Shown here one piece after another: positions 17,509 to 28,640 of a DNA stretch of 64,000 nt; within the stretch, counting starts at the first letter, position 1, and the number at the start of each line of letters is the position of its first letter. A model generated the notes under the pieces. It saw only the letters and a list, made by a program, of their open reading frames with translations, did no database searches and was not told the DNA's origin. Made by a program: the position numbers and the translations under genes. The DNA is from Flavobacterium inviolabile (GTDB lineage: Bacteria; Bacteroidota; Bacteroidia; Flavobacteriales; Flavobacteriaceae), in the NCBI RefSeq assembly GCF_013389455.1, contig NZ_CP058278.1, positions 496,001 through 560,000 of the forward strand, in the 5' to 3' direction.

Positions 17509-19638
17509 ATGAAAAAAACAATAACAGCCATAGTTGTGGTTTGCAGTTTATCTATGAATGCACAAACGTCCAAAAGTACGGGTAAGCTAAAATACCCGGA
17601 AACCAAAAAAGTTGAAACCGTTGATACGTATTTCGGCACTAAAGTAAATGATCCTTACAGATGGCTTGAAGATGACCGCGCTGCCGAAACCGAAGCATGG
17701 GTTAAAGCTGAAAATAAGGTTACCTACAATTATTTAGAGCAGATTCCTTTTCGTAATGCTTTAAAAGCGAGAATGGAAAAATTGTGGAACTACGAAAAAA
17801 TAGGTGCTCCTTTTAAAGAAGGAAATTACACTTACTACTATAAAAATAACGGTTTGCAAAACCAGTCGGTATTGTACCGCAAAGATGCTGCCGGTAAAGA
17901 AGAAATATTTCTGGATCCGAACACCTTTTCAAAAGACGGAACGACTTCTTTAGGTGGTCTTGATTTTTCTAAAGACGGCTCAAAAGTGGCCTATGCGATT
18001 TCTGAAGGCGGAAGCGACTGGAGAAAGGTGATCATCATGGATGCCCTTACCAAAAAAGTAATTGAAGATACTTTGGTTGATGTAAAATTCAGCGGTGTAT
18101 CCTGGAGAGGAAATGAAGGTTTCTACTATTCCAGTTACGACAAACCGGCCGGAAGTGAACTATCGGCTAAAACAGACCAGCACAAGCTGTATTTCCATAA
18201 ATTGGGAACTTCTCAAAAAGAAGATAAAGTGATCTTCGGACTGGATCAGAAAAGAAGATATGTAGGTGGTGCCGTTACCGAAGATGATAAATATTTAGTA
18301 ATTACCGCTTCAACATCTACATCAGGAAACGAATTATACATTAAGGACCTTTCAAATCCGAACAGTCCTATCGTTACTATAGTAGACAACTTTAACAGCG
18401 ACAACTACATCATTGAAAACGAGGGAACAAAACTATTCATCGTTACCAATTTAAACGCGCCAAACAGACGTATTGTAACGGTTGACATTAACAATCCGAA
18501 ACCGGAAAACTGGAAAAACTTTATTGCCGAAACAGAGAATGTACTTTCGCCGTCTACTGGTAGCGGTTATTTCTTTGCCAACTATATGAAAGATGCTGTT
18601 TCTATTGTAAAACAATACGACTACAGCGGAAAATTAGTTCGTGAAGTACAATTACCGGGCGTAGGTAGTGCCGGAGGTTTCGGAGGCAAAAAAGATGCGA
18701 AAACATTATACTATTCTTTCACCAATTATATCACACCGGGAACTACGTATGCTTTCGATCCGAACACCGGAAAATCGACGGTATACCAAAAACCAAAAGT
18801 AGATTTTAACAGTGAGGACTATGTTTCCAAACAAGTATTCTATACCTCAAAAGACGGTACTAAAATCCCGATGATCATCACCCATAAAAAAGGATTAAAA
18901 CTGGATGGTAAAAACCCGACGATCCTTTACGGATATGGCGGATTCAACGTGAGCTTAACCCCAAGTTTCAGCATTGCCAATGCGGTATGGCTGGAAAATG
19001 GCGGTGTTTATGCTGTACCAAACTTACGCGGTGGTGGTGAATATGGTAAAAAATGGCATGATGCCGGTACGAAATTGCAAAAGCAAAATGTATTTGACGA
19101 TTTTATCGCTGCGGGTGAATACCTGATCGCTCAAAAATATACGTCTAAAGATTTCTTAGCAATCCGCGGAGGATCTAATGGCGGATTATTGGTAGGAGCA
19201 ACCATGACCCAACGTCCGGACCTTATAAAAGTCGCTTTACCGGCTGTGGGTGTAATGGACATGCTGCGTTATCATACGTTTACATCCGGAGCAGGATGGG
19301 CTTACGATTACGGAACAGCGGAAGACAACAAAGAAATGTTCAATTACCTGAAAGGATATTCTCCGGTTCACAATGTAAAAGCTGGCGTACAATATCCGGC
19401 AACTATGGTTACTACAGGTGATCATGACGACCGTGTCGTTCCGGCACACAGCTTTAAATTTGCTGCAGAATTACAGGAGAAACAAACCGGAACAAATCCG
19501 GTATTGATCCGTATCGACATTAACGCCGGTCACGGTGCCGGAAAATCGGTAGCGGCTACTATCCAGGAAAATGTAGACATCCAGGCTTTCACCCTTTTCA
19601 ACATGGGCATCACAAAATTGCCAAACCTGAAAAAGTAA
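17509..19638 (+). CDS. Prolyl oligopeptidase (family S9A), secreted
   Basis: 709 residues from the ATG at 17509. An in-frame TTG at 17494 overlaps a -7 box TATTTTTG (17489-17496) and is unlikely. A signal peptide (about 20 residues, [10 protein letters not shown]) precedes a seven-bladed propeller and the alpha/beta hydrolase domain. The catalytic triad is Ser556 in GGSNGG, Asp640 in DHDDRVVP and His675 in NAGHGAG. The positions match the well-studied F. meningosepticum prolyl endopeptidase almost exactly. It cleaves short peptides after proline, here probably in the periplasm. It is monocistronic, with terminators on both sides. Confidence 0.96.
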   Translation: MKKTITAIVVVCSLSMNAQTSKSTGKLKYPETKKVETVDTYFGTKVNDPYRWLEDDRAAETEAWVKAENKVTYNYLEQIPFRNALKARMEKLWNYEKIGAPFKEGNYTYYYKNNGLQNQSVLYRKDAAGKEEIFLDPNTFSKDGTTSLGGLDFSKDGSKVAYAISEGGSDWRKVIIMDALTKKVIEDTLVDVKFSGVSWRGNEGFYYSSYDKPAGSELSAKTDQHKLYFHKLGTSQKEDKVIFGLDQKRRYVGGAVTEDDKYLVITASTSTSGNELYIKDLSNPNSPIVTIVDNFNSDNYIIENEGTKLFIVTNLNAPNRRIVTVDINNPKPENWKNFIAETENVLSPSTGSGYFFANYMKDAVSIVKQYDYSGKLVREVQLPGVGSAGGFGGKKDAKTLYYSFTNYITPGTTYAFDPNTGKSTVYQKPKVDFNSEDYVSKQVFYTSKDGTKIPMIITHKKGLKLDGKNPTILYGYGGFNVSLTPSFSIANAVWLENGGVYAVPNLRGGGEYGKKWHDAGTKLQKQNVFDDFIAAGEYLIAQKYTSKDFLAIRGGSNGGLLVGATMTQRPDLIKVALPAVGVMDMLRYHTFTSGAGWAYDYGTAEDNKEMFNYLKGYSPVHNVKAGVQYPATMVTTGDHDDRVVPAHSFKFAAELQEKQTGTNPVLIRIDINAGHGAGKSVAATIQENVDIQAFTLFNMGITKLPNLKK

Positions 19639-19658
19639 TAAGCGGATTCCATAAAAAT

Positions 19659-19688
19659 AAAAACGCACTTCAATTGAAGTGCGTTTTT
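19659..19688. terminator. Bidirectional terminator
   Basis: Perfect AAAAACGCACTTC / GAAGTGCGTTTTT hairpin between convergent genes (peptidase and AIM24-like). Confidence 0.9.
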
Positions 19689-19724
19689 CATTATATAACC
19701 AAATAAATAGAAAAAATGACCGTA

Positions 19725-20528
19725 TTAAAAACGGTTATCACCGTCAAGCAGGTTCCCTAATCCGCCCAAAAGGCTTCCTTCTTCCCTGCTCTTTCCTCCG
19801 GCTCTCGGGGCAGAAGCAATAATTCTGTCGGCCAGACGGCTAAACGGTAACGATTGTACATACACAATCCCCGGTCCGCGAAGTGTCGCAAAAAACAATC
19901 CTTCCCCTCCAAAAATGGAGTTCTTTATCCCTCCGATAAATTCAATATCATAATCGATATCTTTGGTAAAACCAACGATACATCCGGTATCTACTTTTAG
20001 TATTTCACCGGCCTGTAATTCTTTTCGTGCCAGTGTTCCCCCGGAATGTACAAATGCCATTCCGTCTCCTTCCAGTTTTTGCATGATAAAACCTTCACCT
20101 CCGAAAAGTCCGGTTCCTAATTTTCTTGAAAAGTCAATCCCAATGGCAACACCTTTGGCTGCACAAAGGAAAGAATCTTTCTGGCAGATGAATTTTCCGC
20201 CGTATTTCATTAAATCAATGGCTACGATTTTTCCCGGATATGGAGAGGCAAAACAAATCTTGCTTTTTCCGTTATTCTGATTCGTATAAGCCGTCATAAA
20301 CAAACTTTCGCCTGTCAGTACCCTTTTTCCCGCTGATAATAGTTTCCCGAAAATGCCCGACTGCTGCTGTACGGAACCGTCGCCGAAGATCGTTTCCATT
20401 TTAATACCGTTGTCCATCATCATAAAACTGCCCGCCTCAGCTACTACAACTTCCTGCGGATCAAGTTCTATTTCTACATATTGCATTTCTTCACCAAAAA
20501 TTTGGTAATCGATTTCATGTGCCTGCAT
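19725..20528 (-). CDS. AIM24 / TIGR00266 family protein
   Basis: 267 residues. The pattern is that of the TIGR00266 (AIM24) family: an N-terminal [19 protein letters not shown], repeated Gly-rich strands ([35 protein letters not shown]) and a Gly/Arg tail. The fold is a beta-helix trimer related to mitochondrial biogenesis protein AIM24; the bacterial role is not established. No signal peptide is seen. It is a single gene, convergent with the prolyl oligopeptidase gene and facing a 214-base spacer before the next gene. Confidence 0.85.
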   Translation of the reverse strand: MQAHEIDYQIFGEEMQYVEIELDPQEVVVAEAGSFMMMDNGIKMETIFGDGSVQQQSGIFGKLLSAGKRVLTGESLFMTAYTNQNNGKSKICFASPYPGKIVAIDLMKYGGKFICQKDSFLCAAKGVAIGIDFSRKLGTGLFGGEGFIMQKLEGDGMAFVHSGGTLARKELQAGEILKVDTGCIVGFTKDIDYDIEFIGGIKNSIFGGEGLFFATLRGPGIVYVQSLPFSRLADRIIASAPRAGGKSREEGSLLGGLGNLLDGDNRF

Positions 20529-20742
20529 AATTGTTTCGTTTTTTGATTTTATAATTAGACGATCACTTCAAAAAAATGTTACAATCAAACATAGCAACAT
20601 TTTTCTTTACAATTCCCTAACAATTTTAATACCAGTCAATTACTACGTGCTTTTACCTAAAAACAACAAACCGTATTTTTACGCTGAAACGGGATTTGAA
20701 AACAACTGAAATTTGTTATCCTAATCTCAAATCAATAACATT

Positions 20743-21183
20743 ATGAAAACTGAAACAGGTTTATTTATCGTATCGTACCGTATCGCATCTCCTAACCTTG
20801 GAGCTCCTACATTTGACGTACATTTAGCAGTAAACACTCCGGGAAAATCCGTTACCGGAAAAGGTGTTGTTCGCAATCCTACGGTTAATCCTCCGTTAAA
20901 CGTATTCACAGAATTACGCGGCGATTTTACTTATATGACTGTAATGCCTAAAGAAACACATATTTTAGTTGTTGCAGAAGGATATCCTCATTTCAATTTC
21001 CCTCCACATGCAGGAATTGGTCCGGTTATTTTACCAAACACCAAATTAAGAATGGTATTGGAAGCTGACTGGCAATCCGGTACTGCAAACTACGCTTATG
21101 CAGACGACAAAGGAAACTGGCATGAAGTAAATGACGCAGCTGTAACGATTATCAAAGTAAACGAATTTGCTGCGAGCAACTAA
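20743..21183 (+). CDS. DUF1842-like protein
   Basis: 146 residues. The N-terminal two-thirds (TGLFIVSYRIASPNLGAPTFD, VNTPGKSVTGKGVV, VNPPLNVFTELRGDFTYM) resembles the DUF1842 domain from memory, a short beta-rich domain of unknown function. No signal peptide or catalytic motif is obvious. It is flanked by a terminator and an unrelated convergent gene (mtgA). The ATG is the only sensible start. Function unknown. Confidence 0.7.
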   Translation: MKTETGLFIVSYRIASPNLGAPTFDVHLAVNTPGKSVTGKGVVRNPTVNPPLNVFTELRGDFTYMTVMPKETHILVVAEGYPHFNFPPHAGIGPVILPNTKLRMVLEADWQSGTANYAYADDKGNWHEVNDAAVTIIKVNEFAASN

Positions 21184-21205
21184 GAAACAACGCTGTAATA
21201 ATTGT

Positions 21206-21242
21206 AAAAAGCGGATGCTACCAGGGTAACATCCGCTTTTTT
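21206..21242. terminator. Bidirectional terminator
   Basis: AAAAAGCGGATG / CATCCGCTTTTTT hairpin between the DUF1842-like gene and mtgA. Confidence 0.85.
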
Positions 21243-21259
21243 ATATTTGCGGTATAATG

Positions 21260-22003
21260 CTAATATTCCAGTTTGCCGATATGGCGCATTACCCTTACGA
21301 TCCTGTCTTTTCTTTTGTTAATATAGGAAGAAGAATTAGAGGCTTTAAATTTTCGGGGATTCGGAAGAATCGCGGCAATTCCCGCGGCCTCATATTTAGA
21401 GAGGTTTTTAGCATCTTTTCCGTACCAGAATTCCGATGCTGCCTGAGCGCCATAAACTCCGTTACCCATTTCGATACTGTTCAGATACACCTCCATAATG
21501 CGTTCTTTACCCCAGATAAGTTCTATCAATACGGTAAAATAAGCTTCCAGTCCTTTTCGCAGGTAACTTCTTCCCTGCCAGAGGAAAACATTTTTTGCCG
21601 TTTGCTGCGAAATCGTGCTGCCTCCTTTTAATTTACGTCCTTTCTGATTGCTGTCGAATGCTTTTTGCATCGCCTTAAAATCAAAACCGCTATGTATTAA
21701 AAAATTACCGTCTTCACTTGCAATAACTGCTTTTTGTAAATTTTCGGAAATATCTTCCAGCGGCACCCAGTCGTGGCTGTGCTCCACTTTGGCATCGGAT
21801 TCTTTATTCTCTATTGCCCGGATAACCATTAAAGGTGTAAAAGGAACCGGAACGAACTTAAATAGTACGACAAAAAATAAGGATAAAGCGAAGAACCATA
21901 GAAACGCTTTGATACAAAAACGGACTACTTTATTCATAAAACTTCTTTTTTCTCCTTTTGGCTTTGTGCTGGTATTTGTTTTTGATGCTTTTTTTACTGC
22001 CAT
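21260..22003 (-). CDS. mtgA: Monofunctional peptidoglycan glycosyltransferase
   Basis: 247 residues, family GT51 without a transpeptidase domain. It polymerises lipid II into glycan strands. One N-terminal membrane helix (residues about 30-52) is followed by the five GT51 motifs: catalytic Glu in VIASEDGNFLIHSGFD, GGSTISQQTAKNVFLW, RKGLEAYFTVLIE, KERIMEVYLNSIEMGNGVYG, and EAAGIAAILPNP. The N-terminal tail is Lys-rich and cytoplasmic. It lies 20 bases downstream of the large adhesin gene, as the last gene of a tight minus-strand run. Confidence 0.95.
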   Translation of the reverse strand: MAVKKASKTNTSTKPKGEKRSFMNKVVRFCIKAFLWFFALSLFFVVLFKFVPVPFTPLMVIRAIENKESDAKVEHSHDWVPLEDISENLQKAVIASEDGNFLIHSGFDFKAMQKAFDSNQKGRKLKGGSTISQQTAKNVFLWQGRSYLRKGLEAYFTVLIELIWGKERIMEVYLNSIEMGNGVYGAQAASEFWYGKDAKNLSKYEAAGIAAILPNPRKFKASNSSSYINKRKDRIVRVMRHIGKLEY

Positions 22004-22023
22004 TATTCTATTAAAAACAATTA

Positions 22024-25000
22024 TTAGTTTTTTATAACCTTAATTAGTTTTCTTTTTTCATTTGAGGTAATTCTAACAAAATAAACTCCACTTGAATAGT
22101 CTGATAAATCTAATTTAACTTCTGTCATATCAAATTTAGAAGCATATAAGACCTGCCCGCTAATATTTACAATTTCAATGCCGGTTAGCACTTCATTATT
22201 TTGAATCGTCAGGATATTGTTTGTCGGATTTGGAAAAACTTTCAAATCCTTAAAAGCGAATTTTTCATCAGAAAGTGTGTATGGTGAAAAAGTCAGATTA
22301 TCTAACAAAGCATTATCTCCCGTTCCTGCATTTGATTTTCCTATGTGTTGAAGAGAAATCTTAATATCTGTACCCAAATATGGTGATAAATCAAATTCAA
22401 ATGTTTCGAAATTATCCTGATTTGCAGTAACCGGTTTAAGAACATTACCTAATACATTACCATTAACAACCACTCTGAACATCGATTCATTATTATTATC
22501 AATATAGGTTTGCTTTAAATCAAATCGCATATATAATGACGTCATGGCATTAGGAATAATTTTCATATTAACCTTTGTAATATTGCTCCCGTTATTTTCC
22601 CACACATTCTGTCCGGTTTTCCATACAGCCGGATTACTACTTCCTCTCATCACTAAAAGTTTGTTTGAAGAATTTTCAGGATCGGGCGAATTTAATATTT
22701 TAGCATATTCTGTACTTTCTAAAATTACCTTATCGTTAGCTCCATACTGGAAATCAAAAAATTCATTATTTGTTACTATTGTATTGGTATATCCCTCATC
22801 TAACCTGAATTGGTCCATTACGCAATTTATACTATTAGAACTCATACCGAATTTGAATTTAAAACTATAGTCTCCTGAAACAATAGGAGTAAATACGAAT
22901 TTATTGTCTCCATATGCATACTCATACATTAATGCTGATTTTTCCAGTTCAGTTTCCATTGCTTCATTGGTATTTCCTCTACCAACACTTGAATATAAAA
23001 AATGATTCCCATATTGATAGCTAACCCTTGTTTTCATACTAAATGTGTATGTAGTACCTGCAGTTAATCTAAAAAGTGGCGTGAAAAAATACTGAGAGAT
23101 GGTTCCGTTATTAAACCAGATATAGGATGTATCACCATAACCGGTTAATAAATAATCAAAGCTGTAACCTCCTGAACCAGGTGTGAGTTGTTGCGGAACA
23201 TTCATGGATACAAATTCAGGATTTATCGTTTTAAAACAATTCGGTAAGATATTATTGCCATAAGAAGGCATTGAATTAAAATTCTCTCCCCATGGCAGAC
23301 TAATCACTTCTTCGCATGTTGTTCTAAATTTTTTAGGTCCCACAATAATACTTTCTCCTGTTAATCCGCATATTGTTTTCACATAGTAATCATATCCGGT
23401 ATTAGGAATTAGCCCAGAAATAAGTATCTCGCTTCCGGAATTGGAAACTATTGTTCCGGTTCCCATAGCAAAGCCTGTTGGTCCAAATTCGATCTGTGAA
23501 TTCTGAACATAATCGTAAACAATCAATGCAGAATCACTATTTACGTTTTTTGCTAAAATATTAGTAGGCTCTAAACAGAGAGGAATTACATCATAATAGA
23601 TATCATCGATAAATATATAAGTATAAGTATCATTTCCTCCGTGTAAAAATGTAATATGCTTATTTGTTCCGGAATAATTAGAAAAATCAATATTAAATTC
23701 TTTTCCAACAAGCGGAATATCATTCAAACTTATAGTTGTATAAGGCTCAAAAGTTGTATAATCCAATGGATTTTCAATAGTTCCTACAATTAGATTTGTT
23801 TCTCCGCCATCTCTTTTAGCCCAAAATTTAACACGCTTATCATTACCAAAATCAGCTAAATAAGGAGATGACAGCATTCCGGGTTTATGATGTATTCCGG
23901 AAGCTGCATTATTGCCATAATAACTCAATTGGGCTGCATTAGGATTACTATTAATAGTTTCAAATGGAACATATTTTAGTAGTCCGGCAACATTAGCATT
24001 TGAAGGAGTCCAACAAAAATTTTGAATACCAGACGGCGTATTATTCTCTGAAGCATTATACTGATCAAAATTTTCGGAAAAAGGCGTTGAAACCGCACAG
24101 GAATTTCTGAAAGCATATTTTTCACTCCAATCACCATAAATACCATTTCCGCAATTATTTCTAACTCTAAACTCATATTTAGCGAATGGTATCAATCCTT
24201 CCAGTTGATAAGGATTTGAATTTACAGAAATAACCGTTCCGGAACCAGGAGTGAATCCCATTGAACCATATTCAATCTCCCAGGAATCTATATTAGCTGT
24301 TTGATTAGTAGTCCACTCCATCTTTACACTGTTATTACCCGACTGATATGCTCTTAAGCCTGTTGGCGTAGCACATTCAACCGAATAATACCTGAAATCG
24401 TCCAAATATATTATATAATCTCCGTTTGTTGATTTTTGCCTGATTCCAATATATTTATCTTGTCCGCTATACCCTGAAAAATCAACGGTATATTCCTTCC
24501 ATTGATTTTCAACAAATGTGCCTGAAATATCGCGAAAAGGCGTAAATGTTGTATAATCATTCGGATCTGATAACGTTCCTATTGTTAATCCTTTAAATAA
24601 GGCATAACTATTTTGTTTGCAATACATCCAAAAGGATATTTTTTTGAAGTTATCAAAATCAATTAGTCTTGGTGTTACCAGAATATTTTTCGCACTGACA
24701 TTTGGATCAGGTGCATTTATTTGATTTCTATGCATAATGGCCTTAACTCCGGAATGTGTACTTATGGGTTGCCCCGGAACATTCTGAGCTACTTTTATAA
24801 ATATGTTTTCATTCCAGTATCTATTCGTAAATTGTGGTGTCAATCTCCTCCAGCAAGAATTGTTTACTTCAAAATCATCATTCTCAAAATCAATACTGTA
24901 TCCTGAAACAATTCCTTCACATCTTGTTTTAAAATAACCTCTATCTGACCAACTACTAAAGTTTGCACCACATTTAGTTCTCACATAAAAATCATATTCT

Positions 25001-26796
25001 GTATTCCCTGACAATTGATTGATCTGAAACGGATTTGAGTTCACCGTTATCAATGTACCCGTCCCTGACAGGAATCCGGTCGGCCCGTACTCAATCTGCC
25101 ATTCATGAACCGGATTATCATAATCATCCCATTTTACTATGGCAGAATTATAATCGGTCATAGTAACATTTAAATTTGTAGGCTCCTTACAGTCAGGAAT
25201 ATTCCCGTATACAAAATCGTCGATAAAAAAATTACCTCCTGAATTAAGATAGTCCATTGGATCGATACCTACTTTCAAAGCGATATAATGATGATTCAAT
25301 TCATTGTTATAATTATCAAGATATACTATATGCTTTTTCCAATACCTGTTCTTATGCTGCCCTCCTATTTCATTCATTTCACCTGGCGCAATGGTTTTAA
25401 GAGGAGTAAAAGTTGTCTCTTCATTTGGATTGGACATGGTTCCAATGATAATAGGATGAGAATTATAATTATTAAATCCGTTCGATATTAAATAGAACGC
25501 TATTTTTTTATTATCATCTAAATCCTGTATGTAAGGTGTAATAAGGTAAGCTTTTTGATCTGCTGTTGACCCACCAATATTAATATTTATTAGTTTACTG
25601 CCTGTTCTGGGCAGAACAGAAAGATATAAATTTGTCGAAATCTGACTAATACTGCCGCTCCCTTGTGTTAAACCTGTCCAACATGGATCTAAATATTCCG
25701 TTTCCAAAAAAGAAGTTGAATATCCTTCTGTCAAAGGAGTACATATCGTTGTAAAAGGAATTACAGATGACCAGTTTGAATATAGACCTCCTCCGCAATT
25801 AGCTCTGATTTTCACTTCGTAATTCGTATTTCCGGATAAATTTTCAAGAACAACCGGATAATTAGTCGTTGTGAAAACATTTGTGATCCCATTTTTTAAA
25901 TTCTTTAAACTTACTTCCCGGGCATCTTGTCCTGAAGCTGTAAAATTTAATTGAGCTGTATCCTGTGAAATATCAGAAACATTGACATTTGTAAGATCGA
26001 AACAATTAACAGACTGTTCATAACTAAAATCATCAAAATAAACCGTTCCGTTATTCCCTGAACTTTTAACAGCAATATACTGGTCTTCAGAATTATAATT
26101 ATTCATAAATACAGTCTCCTTCACAAAAGCACTTCCATTATTATACGTAACTGTTTTTAAAGGATGAAATGTCGATGGATCATACGGATTGGTTATTGTC
26201 CCATAAATAACTTTTGAACTATTCGATGTAGCCACGTAAAATGAAAACTTCTTATCAGTAGCCAAATCTGTGATTTTCGGAGACACCAACATTAACCCAC
26301 GATCTCCACTCCATGAATAAAATAATGATTTTCCGGCTGTACCATTATATAAAAAATTTGTTTCTAAGATATTACTACCATTAATCGACGTTGTATTTTC
26401 TAATCTGTATCCTCTCCATCCTTCACTAATAGCCGAAGAATTAAAATCATAGCTATATCCGGTAGATTTACTTATCAAATCATATTCTTCGTTTACCGTA
26501 ACGGGTTCCGACCATTCACTCCACCAATAAGCCATCAGGCTCTTTACAGAAAAATCCATTTTTACAAATGGATTTAACCTTAATGTATAGGAATTACTAT
26601 TTATATTTGAATTAATCTGAGTATAGACAGAGTCTGACGTTGGTTTATATTTTAATTGCCAAAAATTATATACGTTAGTTACCTTATAATTCCCTGAAAT
26701 ATCCAATACTGCATTATGCTGAGATTGCATATTAGTTTGAGAAAAAAGAAATAAAAATGCAAATAAGGCTTTGCTGACCAAGTATTTTTTCATCAT
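22024..26796 (-). CDS. 1590-residue secreted adhesin with Fn3 and anchor-J modules, T9SS cargo
   Basis: A signal peptide (LFAFLFLFSQTNMQSQ) is followed by alternating modules. Lectin-like choice-of-anchor-J/cleaved-adhesin domains each end in a (Y/F)(I/L/F)DDF-type strand, followed by fibronectin type III domains that each end in a TxC-type strand (PFTTIC, YFKTRC, KKFRTTC). I count five anchor-J units and four Fn3 units up to about residue 1340. Another jelly-roll region and a T9SS type A sorting domain follow (LKVFPNPTNN to VRITSNEKRKLIKVIKN). It is likely secreted and bound to the cell surface or to glycans. The DNA is visibly more AT-rich than its neighbours. Only four bases separate it from the FAD gene upstream. 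Confidence 0.9.
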   Translation of the reverse strand: MMKKYLVSKALFAFLFLFSQTNMQSQHNAVLDISGNYKVTNVYNFWQLKYKPTSDSVYTQINSNINSNSYTLRLNPFVKMDFSVKSLMAYWWSEWSEPVTVNEEYDLISKSTGYSYDFNSSAISEGWRGYRLENTTSINGSNILETNFLYNGTAGKSLFYSWSGDRGLMLVSPKITDLATDKKFSFYVATSNSSKVIYGTITNPYDPSTFHPLKTVTYNNGSAFVKETVFMNNYNSEDQYIAVKSSGNNGTVYFDDFSYEQSVNCFDLTNVNVSDISQDTAQLNFTASGQDAREVSLKNLKNGITNVFTTTNYPVVLENLSGNTNYEVKIRANCGGGLYSNWSSVIPFTTICTPLTEGYSTSFLETEYLDPCWTGLTQGSGSISQISTNLYLSVLPRTGSKLININIGGSTADQKAYLITPYIQDLDDNKKIAFYLISNGFNNYNSHPIIIGTMSNPNEETTFTPLKTIAPGEMNEIGGQHKNRYWKKHIVYLDNYNNELNHHYIALKVGIDPMDYLNSGGNFFIDDFVYGNIPDCKEPTNLNVTMTDYNSAIVKWDDYDNPVHEWQIEYGPTGFLSGTGTLITVNSNPFQINQLSGNTEYDFYVRTKCGANFSSWSDRGYFKTRCEGIVSGYSIDFENDDFEVNNSCWRRLTPQFTNRYWNENIFIKVAQNVPGQPISTHSGVKAIMHRNQINAPDPNVSAKNILVTPRLIDFDNFKKISFWMYCKQNSYALFKGLTIGTLSDPNDYTTFTPFRDISGTFVENQWKEYTVDFSGYSGQDKYIGIRQKSTNGDYIIYLDDFRYYSVECATPTGLRAYQSGNNSVKMEWTTNQTANIDSWEIEYGSMGFTPGSGTVISVNSNPYQLEGLIPFAKYEFRVRNNCGNGIYGDWSEKYAFRNSCAVSTPFSENFDQYNASENNTPSGIQNFCWTPSNANVAGLLKYVPFETINSNPNAAQLSYYGNNAASGIHHKPGMLSSPYLADFGNDKRVKFWAKRDGGETNLIVGTIENPLDYTTFEPYTTISLNDIPLVGKEFNIDFSNYSGTNKHITFLHGGNDTYTYIFIDDIYYDVIPLCLEPTNILAKNVNSDSALIVYDYVQNSQIEFGPTGFAMGTGTIVSNSGSEILISGLIPNTGYDYYVKTICGLTGESIIVGPKKFRTTCEEVISLPWGENFNSMPSYGNNILPNCFKTINPEFVSMNVPQQLTPGSGGYSFDYLLTGYGDTSYIWFNNGTISQYFFTPLFRLTAGTTYTFSMKTRVSYQYGNHFLYSSVGRGNTNEAMETELEKSALMYEYAYGDNKFVFTPIVSGDYSFKFKFGMSSNSINCVMDQFRLDEGYTNTIVTNNEFFDFQYGANDKVILESTEYAKILNSPDPENSSNKLLVMRGSSNPAVWKTGQNVWENNGSNITKVNMKIIPNAMTSLYMRFDLKQTYIDNNNESMFRVVVNGNVLGNVLKPVTANQDNFETFEFDLSPYLGTDIKISLQHIGKSNAGTGDNALLDNLTFSPYTLSDEKFAFKDLKVFPNPTNNILTIQNNEVLTGIEIVNISGQVLYASKFDMTEVKLDLSDYSSGVYFVRITSNEKRKLIKVIKN

Positions 26797-26800
26797 GTTT

Positions 26801-27916
26801 TTATATTAAATCTGCTAATTCCTGATCAATTAAACTGCCGATAGCGACACCCATTCCGCCCAGACGAACCCCACAATATACGTTTTGTGACAATTGCTGT
26901 ACTATTGGGTTTTTATGGGAACCCATTCCCATAATACCGCTCCAGCGATGTTCGATACGGACTTCCTGACCGGGCAAAATTACATTTTTTAACAATGTTT
27001 CCAATCGGTTTTGAATTAATTCTGTTTCCCCGAATTGCGTGGTAGTCTCTCCTTCAAAGTCCAGATTTCGTCCGCCGCCAAAAAGAATCCTGTCGCCGAT
27101 ATTCCGGAAATAATAATAACCGCTGTCTATATGAAAGGTTCCCCGGATATCTAAATTCGGGATGGGCGCTGTGATCAGTACCTGTGCCCTTGCCGGACGA
27201 ACGGCACCGTTAGTGAGCGTTCCGGCAAATCCGTTGGTGGCAAACAGCAATTTCTTTGTGGTAAAAACAAAGTCATTCGTGTTCACTTCAACCCCGTTTC
27301 CGTTATCATGATAACCGGAAACCGTCTGGTAATTTAAAATAAGTATATTGTTTACAACGGCTTCTTTCAGCAGTGCCTGCATCATGTTACCGGTATCGAT
27401 CTGCCCTTCAAAAGGGTTAAAGATCAGGTATTCCTGAATGCCTTTAAAATCAAAACGGTCTACTTCTTTTGAAAAAACATCCGCACGAAAGAGCGGTTTT
27501 AATACCTCATTTATAAAAGGCAGTTTTTGCAGGCATTCCGTATACGAAGCTTCATCATCTTGTAAAAAGAGTTCATAACCGCCATAAGGTTTAAAATCAA
27601 TCACGGAATCACCCAGCCGTTTGCGGAGCATTTGCAGCCCTTGCCAGCGTTTTTGGATGAGTCCGATAACCTCTTCTTCGGTATGATTTTTTAAATCCTC
27701 AATAATTTCCGAAAGGCTGCCAAAACAGGCAAAACCGGCATTTTTAGTGCTGGCTCCCTGCGGAAGCGGCCCTTTTTCGAGTATGATGATCTTGCTATCG
27801 GGAAATTTTTCACGAAGCCGTAAGGCGGTATGAAGGCCAACGATTCCGCTTCCTACCACGGTATAATCCACATTGGAAAACCAGTTCTTTACTTCCCAAT
27901 AACTAAGGTTAAGCAT
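26801..27916 (-). CDS. FAD-dependent oxidoreductase (DAO family)
   Basis: 371 residues. An N-terminal Rossmann motif binds FAD (VVGSGIVGLHTALRLRE, then ILEKG), followed by GASTKNAGFACFGS, typical of glycine/D-amino-acid oxidase-like flavoproteins. The C-terminal FAD motif is GVRLGGMGVAIGSLID. Substrate specificity cannot be read from the sequence. The start codon shares one base with the dedA stop (TAATG), which indicates translational coupling. No signal peptide is present. Confidence 0.88.
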   Translation of the reverse strand: MLNLSYWEVKNWFSNVDYTVVGSGIVGLHTALRLREKFPDSKIIILEKGPLPQGASTKNAGFACFGSLSEIIEDLKNHTEEEVIGLIQKRWQGLQMLRKRLGDSVIDFKPYGGYELFLQDDEASYTECLQKLPFINEVLKPLFRADVFSKEVDRFDFKGIQEYLIFNPFEGQIDTGNMMQALLKEAVVNNILILNYQTVSGYHDNGNGVEVNTNDFVFTTKKLLFATNGFAGTLTNGAVRPARAQVLITAPIPNLDIRGTFHIDSGYYYFRNIGDRILFGGGRNLDFEGETTTQFGETELIQNRLETLLKNVILPGQEVRIEHRWSGIMGMGSHKNPIVQQLSQNVYCGVRLGGMGVAIGSLIDQELADLI

Positions 27917-28602
27917 TAGCTTCTTTTCTCTTTTATTTTGTTTTTAAAGTAATTGATCGCCAAAGGTGACGTCGATACCACAATAATGATGATGATGATG
28001 TATTCAATATTCGCTTTCAGATCCAGGTTGTGATTGTCCAGCAAATAACGATACAGGTAATGTCCTGAGAAGATCAGTACAAACGACCATAACACCGAGC
28101 TTACGATGTTATAGAACATAAATTTCTTTTTCTCCATTCTCACAATCCCGGCTACAATAGGAGCAAATGTTCTCAGGATTGGTAAAAAACGGGCAAATAT
28201 GATTGCTCTTCCTCCGTGTTTTTCAAAAAACAAACGGGATTGAATCAGGTATTTTTTCTTAAACCAAAAGTTATCTTCTTTAGAGTACAGGAAGTGGCCA
28301 CTTTTTGCACCAAACCAATACCCGAATATATTTCCGATAATTCCGGATATCGCTACCAAAGTAGAAAGCAGAGCCACATTGGCAAAATCGCCTTTAATAT
28401 CAAAAAGCTCTTTCATTAATACTTCGCTGTAAATTCCGGAAAGGAATAACAGGCTGTCACCCGGCAAAAAGAATCCGGCAAATAAACCGGTTTCTGCAAA
28501 AACGATAAACAATACTACATAAATACCAATGTGATGCCCTCCTATTTCTAAGTTAATATAAAATTCAGGGTTCAACAATTGTGTCCACTTAAAGCCTTCC
28601 AT
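27916..28602 (-). CDS. DedA family membrane protein
   Basis: 228 residues with about five membrane helices. The SNARE-associated/DedA domain is recognised by ETGLFAGFFLPGDSLLFLSG, the conserved FARFLPILRTFAPIVAGIVRM and a Gly-rich GIIGNIFGYWFG. Members of the family are flippases for undecaprenyl phosphate or phosphatidylethanolamine; which applies here is unknown. It is the first gene of a coupled pair with the FAD oxidoreductase. The symporter gene ends 38 bases upstream on the same strand. Confidence 0.93.
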   Translation of the reverse strand: MEGFKWTQLLNPEFYINLEIGGHHIGIYVVLFIVFAETGLFAGFFLPGDSLLFLSGIYSEVLMKELFDIKGDFANVALLSTLVAISGIIGNIFGYWFGAKSGHFLYSKEDNFWFKKKYLIQSRLFFEKHGGRAIIFARFLPILRTFAPIVAGIVRMEKKKFMFYNIVSSVLWSFVLIFSGHYLYRYLLDNHNLDLKANIEYIIIIIIVVSTSPLAINYFKNKIKEKRS

Positions 28603-28640
28603 AATTTTTTTGTGTCTTTTTTATAATATTCGTTTTCGTT

